A stretch of DNA of 8,950 nucleotides from a bacterium. GTDB lineage: Bacteria > Verrucomicrobiota > Kiritimatiellia > UBA8416 > CAMZLY01. The DNA lies in contig DAOVUR010000063.1 in assembly GCA_030632465.1 (NCBI GenBank), positions 1-8,950 of the forward strand. Direction: 5' to 3'. The notes under the pieces were generated by a model. It searched no databases and was not told the DNA's origin. It saw only the letters and a program-made list of their open reading frames with translations. The position numbers were made by a program, and so were the translations under genes. Below, in pieces: positions 1-5,398 of this stretch. Within the stretch, counting starts at the first letter, position 1; every line of letters begins with the position of its first letter.

Positions 1-1041
1 AAGCTGACGGCGGCGACACTGATCAACCAAAGACTCAACAGCATGAGTACCCATCTCAGTAAAATTCATGCAACATCCAGTAAATGGGTACACACAATCG
101 AGTCTCATATCAGGAGTTTGCGCAATAACTGCTAAGGAAACATCTTCCGGAACCAGAATGCCAGCCTCTCTAAATATTTTCAGCAACACGAAAGCCGTAG
201 AATCAGAATCAGCCACAATCACCGTAGGTGCATCTTCTCCAGTAAGAATAGCCTCAACTAGCTCAGAAGAGGAACTGCCTGACGGCATATCAGATGCCAA
301 GATACCCATTTCACAAGCAGGACGACAAGGCTCAATACCACGACTCTTCATCTCTACAACAAATGCCTCTCGCCTCTCTCGGCTATCAGAATCTGGAGGT
401 TGATTAAACTGATATGCTGCATAAGAAATATTTCTATGCCCATTCGCAAACAGATAATCCAGCAGCGCTTCCGTCGCACCAAAATTATCACATAATATAG
501 CATCAACATTGGCATGTTTCGGCTGATTATCAAGAAGTACGATCGGTAGATTAGTCTTAGAACATTGAAGAATAAAATCCTTCTCAATCGCACCTAATAT
601 CACAATGCCATCAGCACCTGCCGCTAAAACTTCCTCAACCGATACATACAGACCTGCTTTGCGCGGAAAGAGAAGCAAGCCAACTTCTAGCGCATCAAGA
701 CTACTGCTTATACCAGATAATATATGTCCATTATAACCAGCAAATAATCGCCCACTCTCTGTTCTCGAAATCAAGGCTATGCGGGAAAGACTCTCCTCAA
801 GGTAACTTGGACGACGAGCAACTATTGTACCTTTTTTCTGAACCGGCGTTACTATCCCCTGAGTCGTAAGGAGACGCATTGCATTGGTAATAGATCGCAA
901 CCCCACCCCTAAGGTGTCGGATAGTTCTCTATGTTTCGGCAATAAATCCCCCTGCTTATAATCCCTAGCGATCAACTGACGAATACGGGCAGCCACCTGC
1001 ATATGAACAGGGCCTTTGTTTGGTTTTATAACTAGTTTCAT
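1..1041 (-). CDS. GntR-LacI hybrid transcriptional regulator (3' end outside window)
   Basis: The frame is open for 347 codons from the ATG at 1041-1039 and leaves the window without a stop. Residues about 10-75 form a GntR-type winged helix-turn-helix: PVHMQVAARIRQLI, then LPKHRELSDTLGV, SITNAMRLL and a wing ending QKKGTIVA. From about residue 85 on it resembles the LacI/periplasmic-binding sensor domain: DNFGATEALLDYL...GHRNISY (185-207), the helix RERREAFVVEM (221-231), and VADSDSTAFVLLKIFREAGILVPEDVS (276-302), the usual effector-domain hallmark. About 30 C-terminal residues are probably missing. This architecture is known for regulators of sugar and sulfated-glycan genes; the neighbouring sulfatase and GH3 enzyme are the likely targets (inference). 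The start at 1041 lacks a clear Shine-Dalgarno; Met14 (1002) has AAAGG upstream but would remove the first winged-helix residues, so I prefer 1041. Confidence 0.9.
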   Translation of the reverse strand, partial: MKLVIKPNKGPVHMQVAARIRQLIARDYKQGDLLPKHRELSDTLGVGLRSITNAMRLLTTQGIVTPVQKKGTIVARRPSYLEESLSRIALISRTESGRLFAGYNGHILSGISSSLDALEVGLLLFPRKAGLYVSVEEVLAAGADGIVILGAIEKDFILQCSKTNLPIVLLDNQPKHANVDAILCDNFGATEALLDYLFANGHRNISYAAYQFNQPPDSDSRERREAFVVEMKSRGIEPCRPACEMGILASDMPSGSSSSELVEAILTGEDAPTVIVADSDSTAFVLLKIFREAGILVPEDVSLAVIAQTPDMRLDCVYPFTGCCMNFTEMGTHAVESLVDQCRRRQL

Positions 1042-1072
1042 AACTAGTATAACTACATGATAAATCACACTA

Positions 1073-1118
1073 TGTCAACATGAATCATCATTATACTCGT
1101 ACCATTCGTACCACAAAA
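1073..1118 (-). promoter_or_regulatory. Candidate promoter of the regulator gene with tandem operator-like repeat
   Basis: On the minus strand a perfect -10 hexamer TATAAT lies at 1095-1090, with a weak -35 TTTTGT at 1118-1113 (17 bp spacer), giving a leader of roughly 40 bases. The spacer holds two direct copies of TGGTACGA (plus-strand TCGTACCA at 1097-1104 and 1106-1113), 9 bp apart, a placement suited to repressor binding. A TTGACA at 1078-1073 also exists but has no -10 at proper spacing. Autoregulation is an inference. Confidence 0.45.
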
Positions 1119-1150
1119 CATATCTAAAGTGCGCAATGCCACCCGCACTC

Positions 1151-1165
1151 ATAGCGCACCGTTTT
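1151..1165 (+). repeat. Dispersed intergenic motif, copy 1
   Basis: ATAGCGCACCGTTTT; best match to the consensus ATAGCGCACNGTTTT derived from six gap copies, all in the same orientation. Confidence 0.6.
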
Positions 1166-1198
1166 CACACACTTGGCATTTCGGCTCCGCTCAATGAC

Positions 1199-1213
1199 CT
1201 GCGCACCGCTTTT
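1199..1213 (+). repeat. Dispersed intergenic motif, copy 2
   Basis: CTGCGCACCGCTTTT keeps the GCGCACCG core and is followed directly by a 7-base periodic tract, as are copies 4 and 6. Confidence 0.5.
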
Positions 1214-1230
1214 AACCATAGACCGTGGAC
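1214..1230. repeat. Short 7-base periodic tract
   Basis: Units ACCATAG and ACCGTGG followed by ACC, in 7-base register. The reverse complement (CCACGGT, CTATGGT) resembles the units at 5079-5106, so the two tracts appear to belong to one family. Confidence 0.4.
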
Positions 1231-1237
1231 CTTTTTT

Positions 1238-2908
1238 CTATTTCAACTGCCACGTCAATGGCCATACACCTCTTGCCTCAATCTTACCAAACAGTAGATC
1301 CGCCGCCGCACGCTGACATTCCGGCACCTGCCCCCAGGTAACAATCAATGTTTTCGCCTCAGGAACACAAACAGTTTCGTAAGGAGCCGTTGCCACAACA
1401 ATAACCGGCACACCCTTACCTATCAACTGCCTTGAAAGCTCAGAATTCCCTGCACGCGAACGCCAATAGAAATTATTAATTACAATAACGTCATACTCAT
1501 CCATCACCTTAACAATATCAGCCAACTCATCAGCATTAAGATCCATACTCGTCTCCACATATTTAATATTGCGGGAATATTTCTCCATGTTAAGCGAAAG
1601 CATACCAGGGTGATAATAACAATCCCACCCCTTCCCCTGCCACTCTTTATAAGTCGGCTCTATTACCAAGACCTTCTGCTCCGGTTTCAACGGCAATAAA
1701 TCTTCGTTATCACGTATCTTCATAATAGAGTTACTACAGACCGTCTTAATAGGCTCTACAACTGCCTTATCCTTAATAACATCACGTGCTTCTGCCGGAT
1801 CAAAATACTCATCAAAAAGGCCTTGGTCCTTCTTCATATTTAAGATGCGCGTAATTTTCTCGTCTAAAGATGCTTCGGTAATCTTGCCTTCCTCAACATA
1901 ACGCTTAATGCTCTCAAACACACCCAACTCAAGATCAGGATGACACTTAGCAAGCACAAGGTCAGCACCCATTGCTATAGACGCAGCACAAGCATCACCA
2001 AGTGAACCAAACCGCTCCAACACACCGCGCATCCCCATAGCATCAGTAGTTATCACACCATTAAATCCAAGCGACTCTCTAACAAAGTTATAAATACTAC
2101 GAGAAACCGTTGCAGGATCTTCATCGCCAAAACATGGACAAACCTGATGCGATATCATAATTGCCGGCAACCCCTGAGAAACTAACGCTCGATACGGAAT
2201 CAGATCTAATGCCTCATACTCTTCAAGACTACGCATATCAACATCAAAATCATAATGTAGATCTACATCGCTATCACCACGCCCAGGGAAATGCTTAGCC
2301 GTTGGATAAACCCCTGCCGCCATAAATCCCTTCATACATGCTGCTGCATATTGCGTAACCAGCTCCGGATCATCAGAAAATGCACGCGTACATATCTCAG
2401 GATTAAGAGGATTAATATTAACATCCACCACTGGCGAATGCACCATAGTTACACCAATGGAACGAAGCTGTAACCCAACAGACTTATACACCTCATACGC
2501 TAATTTAGGATCACCAGCCGCCGTAACACCCATAGCAGAAGGCGCCAAACTCACACCGCCACGCGCATAATCACAAGAGAAATCTCCCTCTTGATCAATA
2601 GCAATATGTAAAGGAATCCCTAAATCTCGATTCTTTGCTAACAGCTGTAACTGATGAATAACCTCCGCATACTGCTCTGGATCAGCATGATAAGCCAAAG
2701 TCTGTAACTCAGATGCATTCTTGGCAAGTCTCTGATCATAAGGAATCGCCTTATCAATATGTGGCGTAATACGCAATCCGCCACACTGAAACTCTTCAAT
2801 CTTCGTATATATATCATCGCGAATTCTATTACCAATAAACTCATAAGTGATAACCTGCCCAATCTTCTGGTCCAGTGACATCTTCTCAATAATCTCTTTA
2901 ATCTTCAT
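1238..2908 (-). CDS. Glycoside hydrolase family 3, beta-N-acetylhexosaminidase-like (NagZ type), two domains
   Basis: The 556-residue product has the GH3 (beta/alpha)8 domain over about residues 1-360 and a GH3 C-terminal sandwich domain from about 385 (NSIMKIRDNEDLLPL, then KVLVIEP) to the end, as in two-domain NagZ enzymes of Bacillus type. Numbering from the upstream GTG codon, the NagZ-type loop KHFPGRGDSDVDLH lies at 207-220 and carries the Asp218/His220 acid-base dyad; the nucleophile is Asp291 in TDAMGM. This loop is the hallmark of enzymes that release N-acetylglucosamine-type sugars; some relatives act as phosphorylases, so hydrolysis is likely, not certain. There is no signal peptide and there are 12 cysteines, which suggests the cytosol. 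Start: GTG at 2914 overlaps AAAGGG (2919-2914), whereas ATG at 2908 lies 5 bases after it, so I chose 2908; extending to 2914 adds two residues. It lies 136 bp downstream of the sulfatase. Confidence 0.9.
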   Translation of the reverse strand: MKIKEIIEKMSLDQKIGQVITYEFIGNRIRDDIYTKIEEFQCGGLRITPHIDKAIPYDQRLAKNASELQTLAYHADPEQYAEVIHQLQLLAKNRDLGIPLHIAIDQEGDFSCDYARGGVSLAPSAMGVTAAGDPKLAYEVYKSVGLQLRSIGVTMVHSPVVDVNINPLNPEICTRAFSDDPELVTQYAAACMKGFMAAGVYPTAKHFPGRGDSDVDLHYDFDVDMRSLEEYEALDLIPYRALVSQGLPAIMISHQVCPCFGDEDPATVSRSIYNFVRESLGFNGVITTDAMGMRGVLERFGSLGDACAASIAMGADLVLAKCHPDLELGVFESIKRYVEEGKITEASLDEKITRILNMKKDQGLFDEYFDPAEARDVIKDKAVVEPIKTVCSNSIMKIRDNEDLLPLKPEQKVLVIEPTYKEWQGKGWDCYYHPGMLSLNMEKYSRNIKYVETSMDLNADELADIVKVMDEYDVIVINNFYWRSRAGNSELSRQLIGKGVPVIVVATAPYETVCVPEAKTLIVTWGQVPECQRAAADLLFGKIEARGVWPLTWQLK

Positions 2909-2919
2909 AATCACCCTTT
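2909..2919 (-). promoter_or_regulatory. Ribosome binding site deciding the GH3 start
   Basis: Minus-strand AAAGGG at 2919-2914 is followed by TGATT and then ATG (2908-2906). The alternative GTG start at 2914 shares its first G with the Shine-Dalgarno itself and cannot use it. Confidence 0.65.
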
Positions 2920-3044
2920 GATATTTAACAATATATACTTCCTATTTATTTAACTAACACCCACTAATACGCAAGAACTAGAATCTACCTTGAAACCATC
3001 TATCGGCAAGAAAATAGTGTTTATAGCACACCGCCTTTTCAGTT
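2920..3044. other. Intergenic region between sulfatase and GH3 gene
   Basis: This AT-rich gap follows the sulfatase stop (3047-3045) in the direction of transcription. It holds one diverged copy of the dispersed motif (3023-3038). AT-rich hexamers such as TATATT upstream of the GH3 gene could serve as a -10, but I found no matching -35. No intrinsic terminator is visible, so read-through from the sulfatase gene into the GH3 gene is possible. Confidence 0.5.
3023..3038 (+). repeat. Dispersed intergenic motif, copy 3 (diverged)
   Basis: ATAGCACACCGCCTTT differs from the consensus at a few positions but keeps the ATAGC, CACCG and T-rich parts and the same orientation, again in a gap between genes. 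Confidence 0.4.
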
Positions 3045-4466
3045 TTAACTTTGCTCCGTTCCCCACGGAAGTGGTGCTGCAACTCCACGATGATGACGAT
3101 ACCCAGGCTCATGACTACGCCAACGTTCATCAACTTTCCACTCAAGAGAAAAATATGGATCATCAGTCAACTCCACATGTTTTTTAAGTATAGCACGATG
3201 TTCATCTAATACATCCTCAAAATCAGGACTATCCACAAGATTAACCAGCTCACCAGGATCAGTCACAAGATCATACAACTCTTCACCATTCCCCTCTAGA
3301 TAATGCATATACTTGTACCCAGCAGTACGAACCATCCGGCCAGGCTCAATAGTAAAACCCCACTCCGTGTACCATTCGCTAACAATATAAGAATGCGGAA
3401 AGCCTGTTTCTCTATCTTCTAACCACGGCATCAAAGAGCAACCCTCACCCTTCTGCCCAAACTCCAATCCAGTATAGTCACAAAGCGTAGGAAGCAGATC
3501 AACAAGAGAAACAAAACCTTCAACAGAACGATCAGCTCCTTCAATACCCGGCCCAGAAAAAATAAGTGGCACCTTAGTAGTCTCATCATAAAAACTAGTA
3601 TGCTTAGTCCCCATCCATCTCCCACACATAGAATCACCATGATCAGCCATAAGCACAATCAAAGTATTATCAGCATCGCCTCGCTCCTCTAACACCTGCA
3701 TAATCTTACCTACCTCAGCATCAACTCTAGATATATAATGATGGTACGCACAGAGATAGTGACGAATTTTATCCTCATCCCACTCGCCCATCTGAGCTTG
3801 GCGATTATGCGCACAGCAAATATACTGTACCGGCAACGGCAACTTTTCAAACTCACCTTGAGCACGATATAGATTATCTGGCAACGGCGGCAGATCACAA
3901 TCTGGACTTATCAACTCATTATCACCCTCAAAAGAACCAATCCAATTACAAATATCATGCGGATTATTAAGATCTGCAACAGCAAAGAAAGGGGCCGATT
4001 CCGCATAAGAACCTAAAAAATCAACTACCTGCTCCCTCGTATTGCGATCAAACTGCGTATCATAATCTACTGGCCACGCAGGAGTCGCATCATCTACCTG
4101 CTTCTTTTCCATCTCAAACAGCTCAAAACCGTGTAACGTCCCAGCATCATGCCTTTTTCCAAAATGAACCGTCTTATACCCCGCCTCAGAAAAAATAGAG
4201 CCAACAGTCTCAACCGACTCACTTACCTCCGGAACAATATCTAAACGACCATTAGACAACACCTCAGTCTGATGAGGGTATAGACCAGTCCAGAATGACG
4301 CACGTGAAGGCTGGCACAACGGGCAGTTTGTATAAGCAGCCTCAAATCTAACACCACTCTTAGCAATTCTATCAATATTAGGGGCATTACCATACGAATT
4401 ACCCCATGCAGACAACGCCTGAGCTGATAACTGATCACAAATAATCATAAGAATATTCTTCTGCAT
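3045..4466 (-). CDS. Sulfatase, formylglycine (Cys) type, probably cytosolic
   Basis: The 473-residue product belongs to the type I sulfatase/alkaline phosphatase superfamily. The signature CQPSRASFWTG starts at Cys51, the residue oxidised to formylglycine by a maturase. Other family landmarks: ILMIICDQ at 5-12 (metal-binding Asp11), HFGKRH at 101-106 (usual form GKWH), NPHD at 168-171, and ADHGDSMCG...TKHT at 274-290 with Asp275, His276 and Lys288. The family C-terminal subdomain follows (ELYDLVTDPGELVNL, 397-410). It hydrolyses a sulfate ester; the neighbouring N-acetylhexosaminidase-like GH3 enzyme hints at a sulfated amino-sugar substrate (inference). There is no signal peptide and there are 11 cysteines, unlike most exported sulfatases. 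ATG at 4466 has GGAAGG 9 bases upstream and begins just before the first beta strand; a TTG at 4601 in frame would add 45 residues unlike any sulfatase, so I rejected it. The product sequence matches family length. Confidence 0.93.
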   Translation of the reverse strand: MQKNILMIICDQLSAQALSAWGNSYGNAPNIDRIAKSGVRFEAAYTNCPLCQPSRASFWTGLYPHQTEVLSNGRLDIVPEVSESVETVGSIFSEAGYKTVHFGKRHDAGTLHGFELFEMEKKQVDDATPAWPVDYDTQFDRNTREQVVDFLGSYAESAPFFAVADLNNPHDICNWIGSFEGDNELISPDCDLPPLPDNLYRAQGEFEKLPLPVQYICCAHNRQAQMGEWDEDKIRHYLCAYHHYISRVDAEVGKIMQVLEERGDADNTLIVLMADHGDSMCGRWMGTKHTSFYDETTKVPLIFSGPGIEGADRSVEGFVSLVDLLPTLCDYTGLEFGQKGEGCSLMPWLEDRETGFPHSYIVSEWYTEWGFTIEPGRMVRTAGYKYMHYLEGNGEELYDLVTDPGELVNLVDSPDFEDVLDEHRAILKKHVELTDDPYFSLEWKVDERWRSHEPGYRHHRGVAAPLPWGTEQS

Positions 4467-4562
4467 TACAAAAAACCTTCCGCTCTCTAAGCCTGTTTGA
4501 CAAACTCCATATAACTCAATTGCAACAACAAGACTACTCCTGCTACCCAAACTAGGTCGAAT

Positions 4563-4576
4563 AAAATTATAATTTT
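4563..4576. promoter_or_regulatory. 14-bp perfect palindrome, possible operator/-10 of the sulfatase gene
   Basis: AAAATTATAATTTT reads the same on both strands. On the minus strand it contains a perfect TATAAT, which would place transcription start about 90 bases before the sulfatase ATG. No good -35 lies 17-18 bp upstream, so an activator or operator role is a possibility. AT-rich palindromes also arise by chance. Confidence 0.3.
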
Positions 4577-4701
4577 TATTGTTTTTTCCATAGACAGCCA
4601 AACCCGACTCTGCTATAACGATTTTATTGAATTACAGAATTCATGGTGTTTTTTGTCCATTGTGATGAAAAATGCGTAAGTAGTGAACACGTAAATTAAA
4701 A

Positions 4702-4788
4702 TATAATTTCGTGTTTTTAATGGTCACTAACTAGGGAAACATTTTTCCAAGTTAACATAGTGACTTAATAGAAGTAAGGAGAAGTAGT
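4702..4788 (+). promoter_or_regulatory. Promoter -10, structured leader and ribosome binding site of cold-shock gene
   Basis: TATAAT at 4702-4707 predicts a start near 4714 and a leader of about 75 bases; the -35 region is weak. The leader has a 7-base inverted repeat, GTCACTA (4723-4729) with TAGTGAC (4758-4764), enclosing a second hairpin GGAAA (4735-4739) with TTTCC (4744-4748) and a 4-base loop. A strong Shine-Dalgarno TAAGGAG (4775-4781) ends 7 bases before the ATG. Known cspA-type mRNAs carry temperature-responsive leaders; that this one does so is inference. Confidence 0.5.
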
Positions 4789-4992
4789 ATGAGCACGGGT
4801 ACAGTAAAATGGTTCAGTTCGGATAAAGGTTACGGTTTCATCACTCCAGACGACGGGGGCAAAGATTTGTTCGTGCACCATTCAGAAATCAAGACATCTG
4901 GCTATGCAACACTTGACGAAGGCCAGAAGGTAGATTACGAAGTAGGCGAAGGACAAAAAGGACCTTGCGCTAAAAATGTAATCCCTAATTAA
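4789..4992 (+). CDS. Cold-shock domain protein (CspA family)
   Basis: The 67-residue product is a complete single cold-shock domain of normal length. It begins MSTGTVKWFSSDKGYGFITP and carries the RNP1 motif KGYGFI (13-18) and the RNP2 motif LFVHHS (27-32), the aromatic and basic surface that binds single-stranded RNA and DNA. Such proteins act in the cytoplasm as RNA chaperones or antiterminators, often but not always induced by cold. The start is fixed by TAAGGAG 7 bases upstream. The gene is monocistronic: it has its own candidate promoter and an intrinsic terminator. Its base use is G-rich on the coding strand (line 4801-4860 has 17 G and 12 C), unlike the A/C-rich genes downstream on the same strand, which fits codon selection in a highly expressed gene. 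Confidence 0.97.
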   Translation: MSTGTVKWFSSDKGYGFITPDDGGKDLFVHHSEIKTSGYATLDEGQKVDYEVGEGQKGPCAKNVIPN

Positions 4993-5020
4993 ATTGCACT
5001 TTAATTTAATTGAATTACTA

Positions 5021-5054
5021 AAAAGCATCAACCTCACGGTTGGTGCTTTTTTTT
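5021..5054 (+). terminator. Intrinsic terminator of the cold-shock gene
   Basis: An 11-bp stem (5023-5033 with 5038-5048, one U-G wobble) closes a TCAC loop (5034-5037), and is followed by an uninterrupted run of T to 5054. It sits about 30 bases after the stop codon. The A run before the stem could also let it work in the opposite direction. Confidence 0.92.
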
Positions 5055-5058
5055 GTTA

Positions 5059-5072
5059 ATAGCGCACCGTTA
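5059..5072 (+). repeat. Dispersed intergenic motif, copy 4
   Basis: ATAGCGCACCGTTA; identical to copy 1 over the first 13 bases and begins 4 bases after the terminator T run. Confidence 0.6.
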
Positions 5073-5078
5073 AACCAG

Positions 5079-5106
5079 TCTACGGTTCACGGTCTACAGT
5101 CCTCAG
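5079..5106. repeat. 7-base periodic tract, four degenerate units
   Basis: Units TCTACGG, TTCACGG, TCTACAG and TCCTCAG stand in exact 7-base register, with most differences being single substitutions. Confidence 0.65.
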
Positions 5107-5212
5107 TAAGAGTGATCATTGGTAGCCCGACTACAATGTTAGCAAGTTCAATGCTCATCGCCTAGCTGGGGCGCAGTAAGAGACGCATGAAGCCTGATTG
5201 GCGGATTTTGTT

Positions 5213-5240
5213 TTACCCCTTACCCTTAACAGTTCACCAT
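5213..5240. repeat. 7-base periodic tract, TTACCCC type
   Basis: Units TTACCCC, TTACCCT, TAACAGT and TCACCAT in 7-base register; the first two are near-identical and the last two diverged. It is followed 5 bases later by motif copy 5. Confidence 0.4.
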
Positions 5241-5244
5241 TTTT

Positions 5245-5260
5245 ATAGCGCACAGTTTTA
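5245..5260 (+). repeat. Dispersed intergenic motif, copy 5
   Basis: ATAGCGCACAGTTTTA matches the consensus with A at the variable position. It lies just upstream of the candidate -35 of the efflux operon. Confidence 0.55.
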
Positions 5261-5264
5261 TTCG

Positions 5265-5293
5265 TTGGGTTCCTCATTCGTTGCTAATATGAT
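5265..5293 (+). promoter_or_regulatory. Candidate promoter of the efflux operon
   Basis: TTGGGT (5265-5270) and TATGAT (5288-5293) are separated by exactly 17 bp, matching the sigma-70 consensus at 3 of 6 and 5 of 6 positions. A direct repeat ATTCGTTG (5260-5267 and 5276-5283, 16 bp apart) overlaps the -35 and the spacer and could be an operator. Transcription would start near 5300 inside motif copy 6. Confidence 0.45.
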
Positions 5294-5298
5294 TTTTC

Positions 5299-5313
5299 AG
5301 AGCGCACTGTTCC
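5299..5313 (+). repeat. Dispersed intergenic motif, copy 6
   Basis: AGAGCGCACTGTTCC keeps the AGCGCACNGTT core and is followed directly by the CACCTAA tract. Confidence 0.5.
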
Positions 5314-5314
5314 A

Positions 5315-5349
5315 CCCTTAACACCTAACACCTAACACTTAATACTTCC
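5315..5349. repeat. 7-base tandem tract, CACCTAA type
   Basis: Units CCCTTAA, CACCTAA, CACCTAA, CACTTAA and TACTTCC; the middle two are identical. The tract falls in the predicted leader of the efflux operon. Confidence 0.7.
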
Positions 5350-5398
5350 CCAGTTTTTCCTTTAACATCATATCATCATCATGTACGATGTTGACTTC

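Larger units (their letters stand above)
1042..1237. other. Intergenic region between GH3 gene and regulator
   Basis: This gap contains the candidate regulator promoter on its left side, two copies of the dispersed motif (1151-1165 and 1199-1213) and a short 7-base periodic tract (1214-1230). I found no convincing intrinsic terminator after the GH3 stop codon at 1238-1240 and no small gene with a ribosome binding site. Confidence 0.6.
4467..4788. other. Divergent intergenic region, sulfatase and cold-shock gene
   Basis: This 322-bp gap separates two divergently transcribed genes. Toward the sulfatase it contains a 14-bp perfect palindrome that includes a -10-like TATAAT; toward the cold-shock gene it contains another TATAAT and a leader with inverted repeats. 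I saw no supported gene: an 18-codon ATG frame at 4643-4699 on the plus strand has no Shine-Dalgarno. The dispersed motif found in the other gaps is absent here. Confidence 0.55.
5055..5398. other. Repeat-rich intergenic region before the efflux operon
   Basis: About 340 bases carry no supported gene. They hold three copies of the dispersed motif (5059-5072, 5245-5260, 5299-5313), three tracts with 7-base period (5079-5106, 5213-5240, 5315-5349), a 9-base direct repeat flanking a 61-base segment, and a candidate promoter for the efflux operon. A 23-codon minus-strand frame (5158-5087) runs into a repeat tract and is not credible. No tRNA or known RNA family was recognised. Confidence 0.6.

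Noticed and set aside
68..403. 111-codon plus-strand frame inside the regulator gene
   Set aside because: It overlaps a regulator with clear domain homology on the other strand, shows no family match and has no Shine-Dalgarno.
1046..1078. Alternative promoter TTGACA ... TATACT for the regulator
   Set aside because: The spacer is about 21 bp and the -10 lies almost at the start codon; TATAAT at 1090-1095 fits better.
4467..4601. 45-residue upstream extension of the sulfatase from TTG at 4601
   Set aside because: The extension matches nothing in the family, and ATG 4466 has GGAAGG upstream and sits right before the first conserved beta strand.
4643..4699. 18-codon plus-strand frame upstream of the cold-shock gene
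   Set aside because: It has no Shine-Dalgarno, overlaps the cold-shock promoter region and has no recognisable sequence.
5087..5158. 23-codon minus-strand frame starting MSIELANIVVGLPM
   Set aside because: It is short, lacks a convincing ribosome binding site and ends within a 7-base repeat tract.
5120..5170. Possible tRNA-like T-loop (GTTCAAT)
   Set aside because: The flanking bases pair over only 3 bp and no acceptor, D or anticodon arm can be built.
5315..5349. CRISPR-like array from the CACCTAA repeats
   Set aside because: Units are 7 bases with no spacers, and no cas genes are present.
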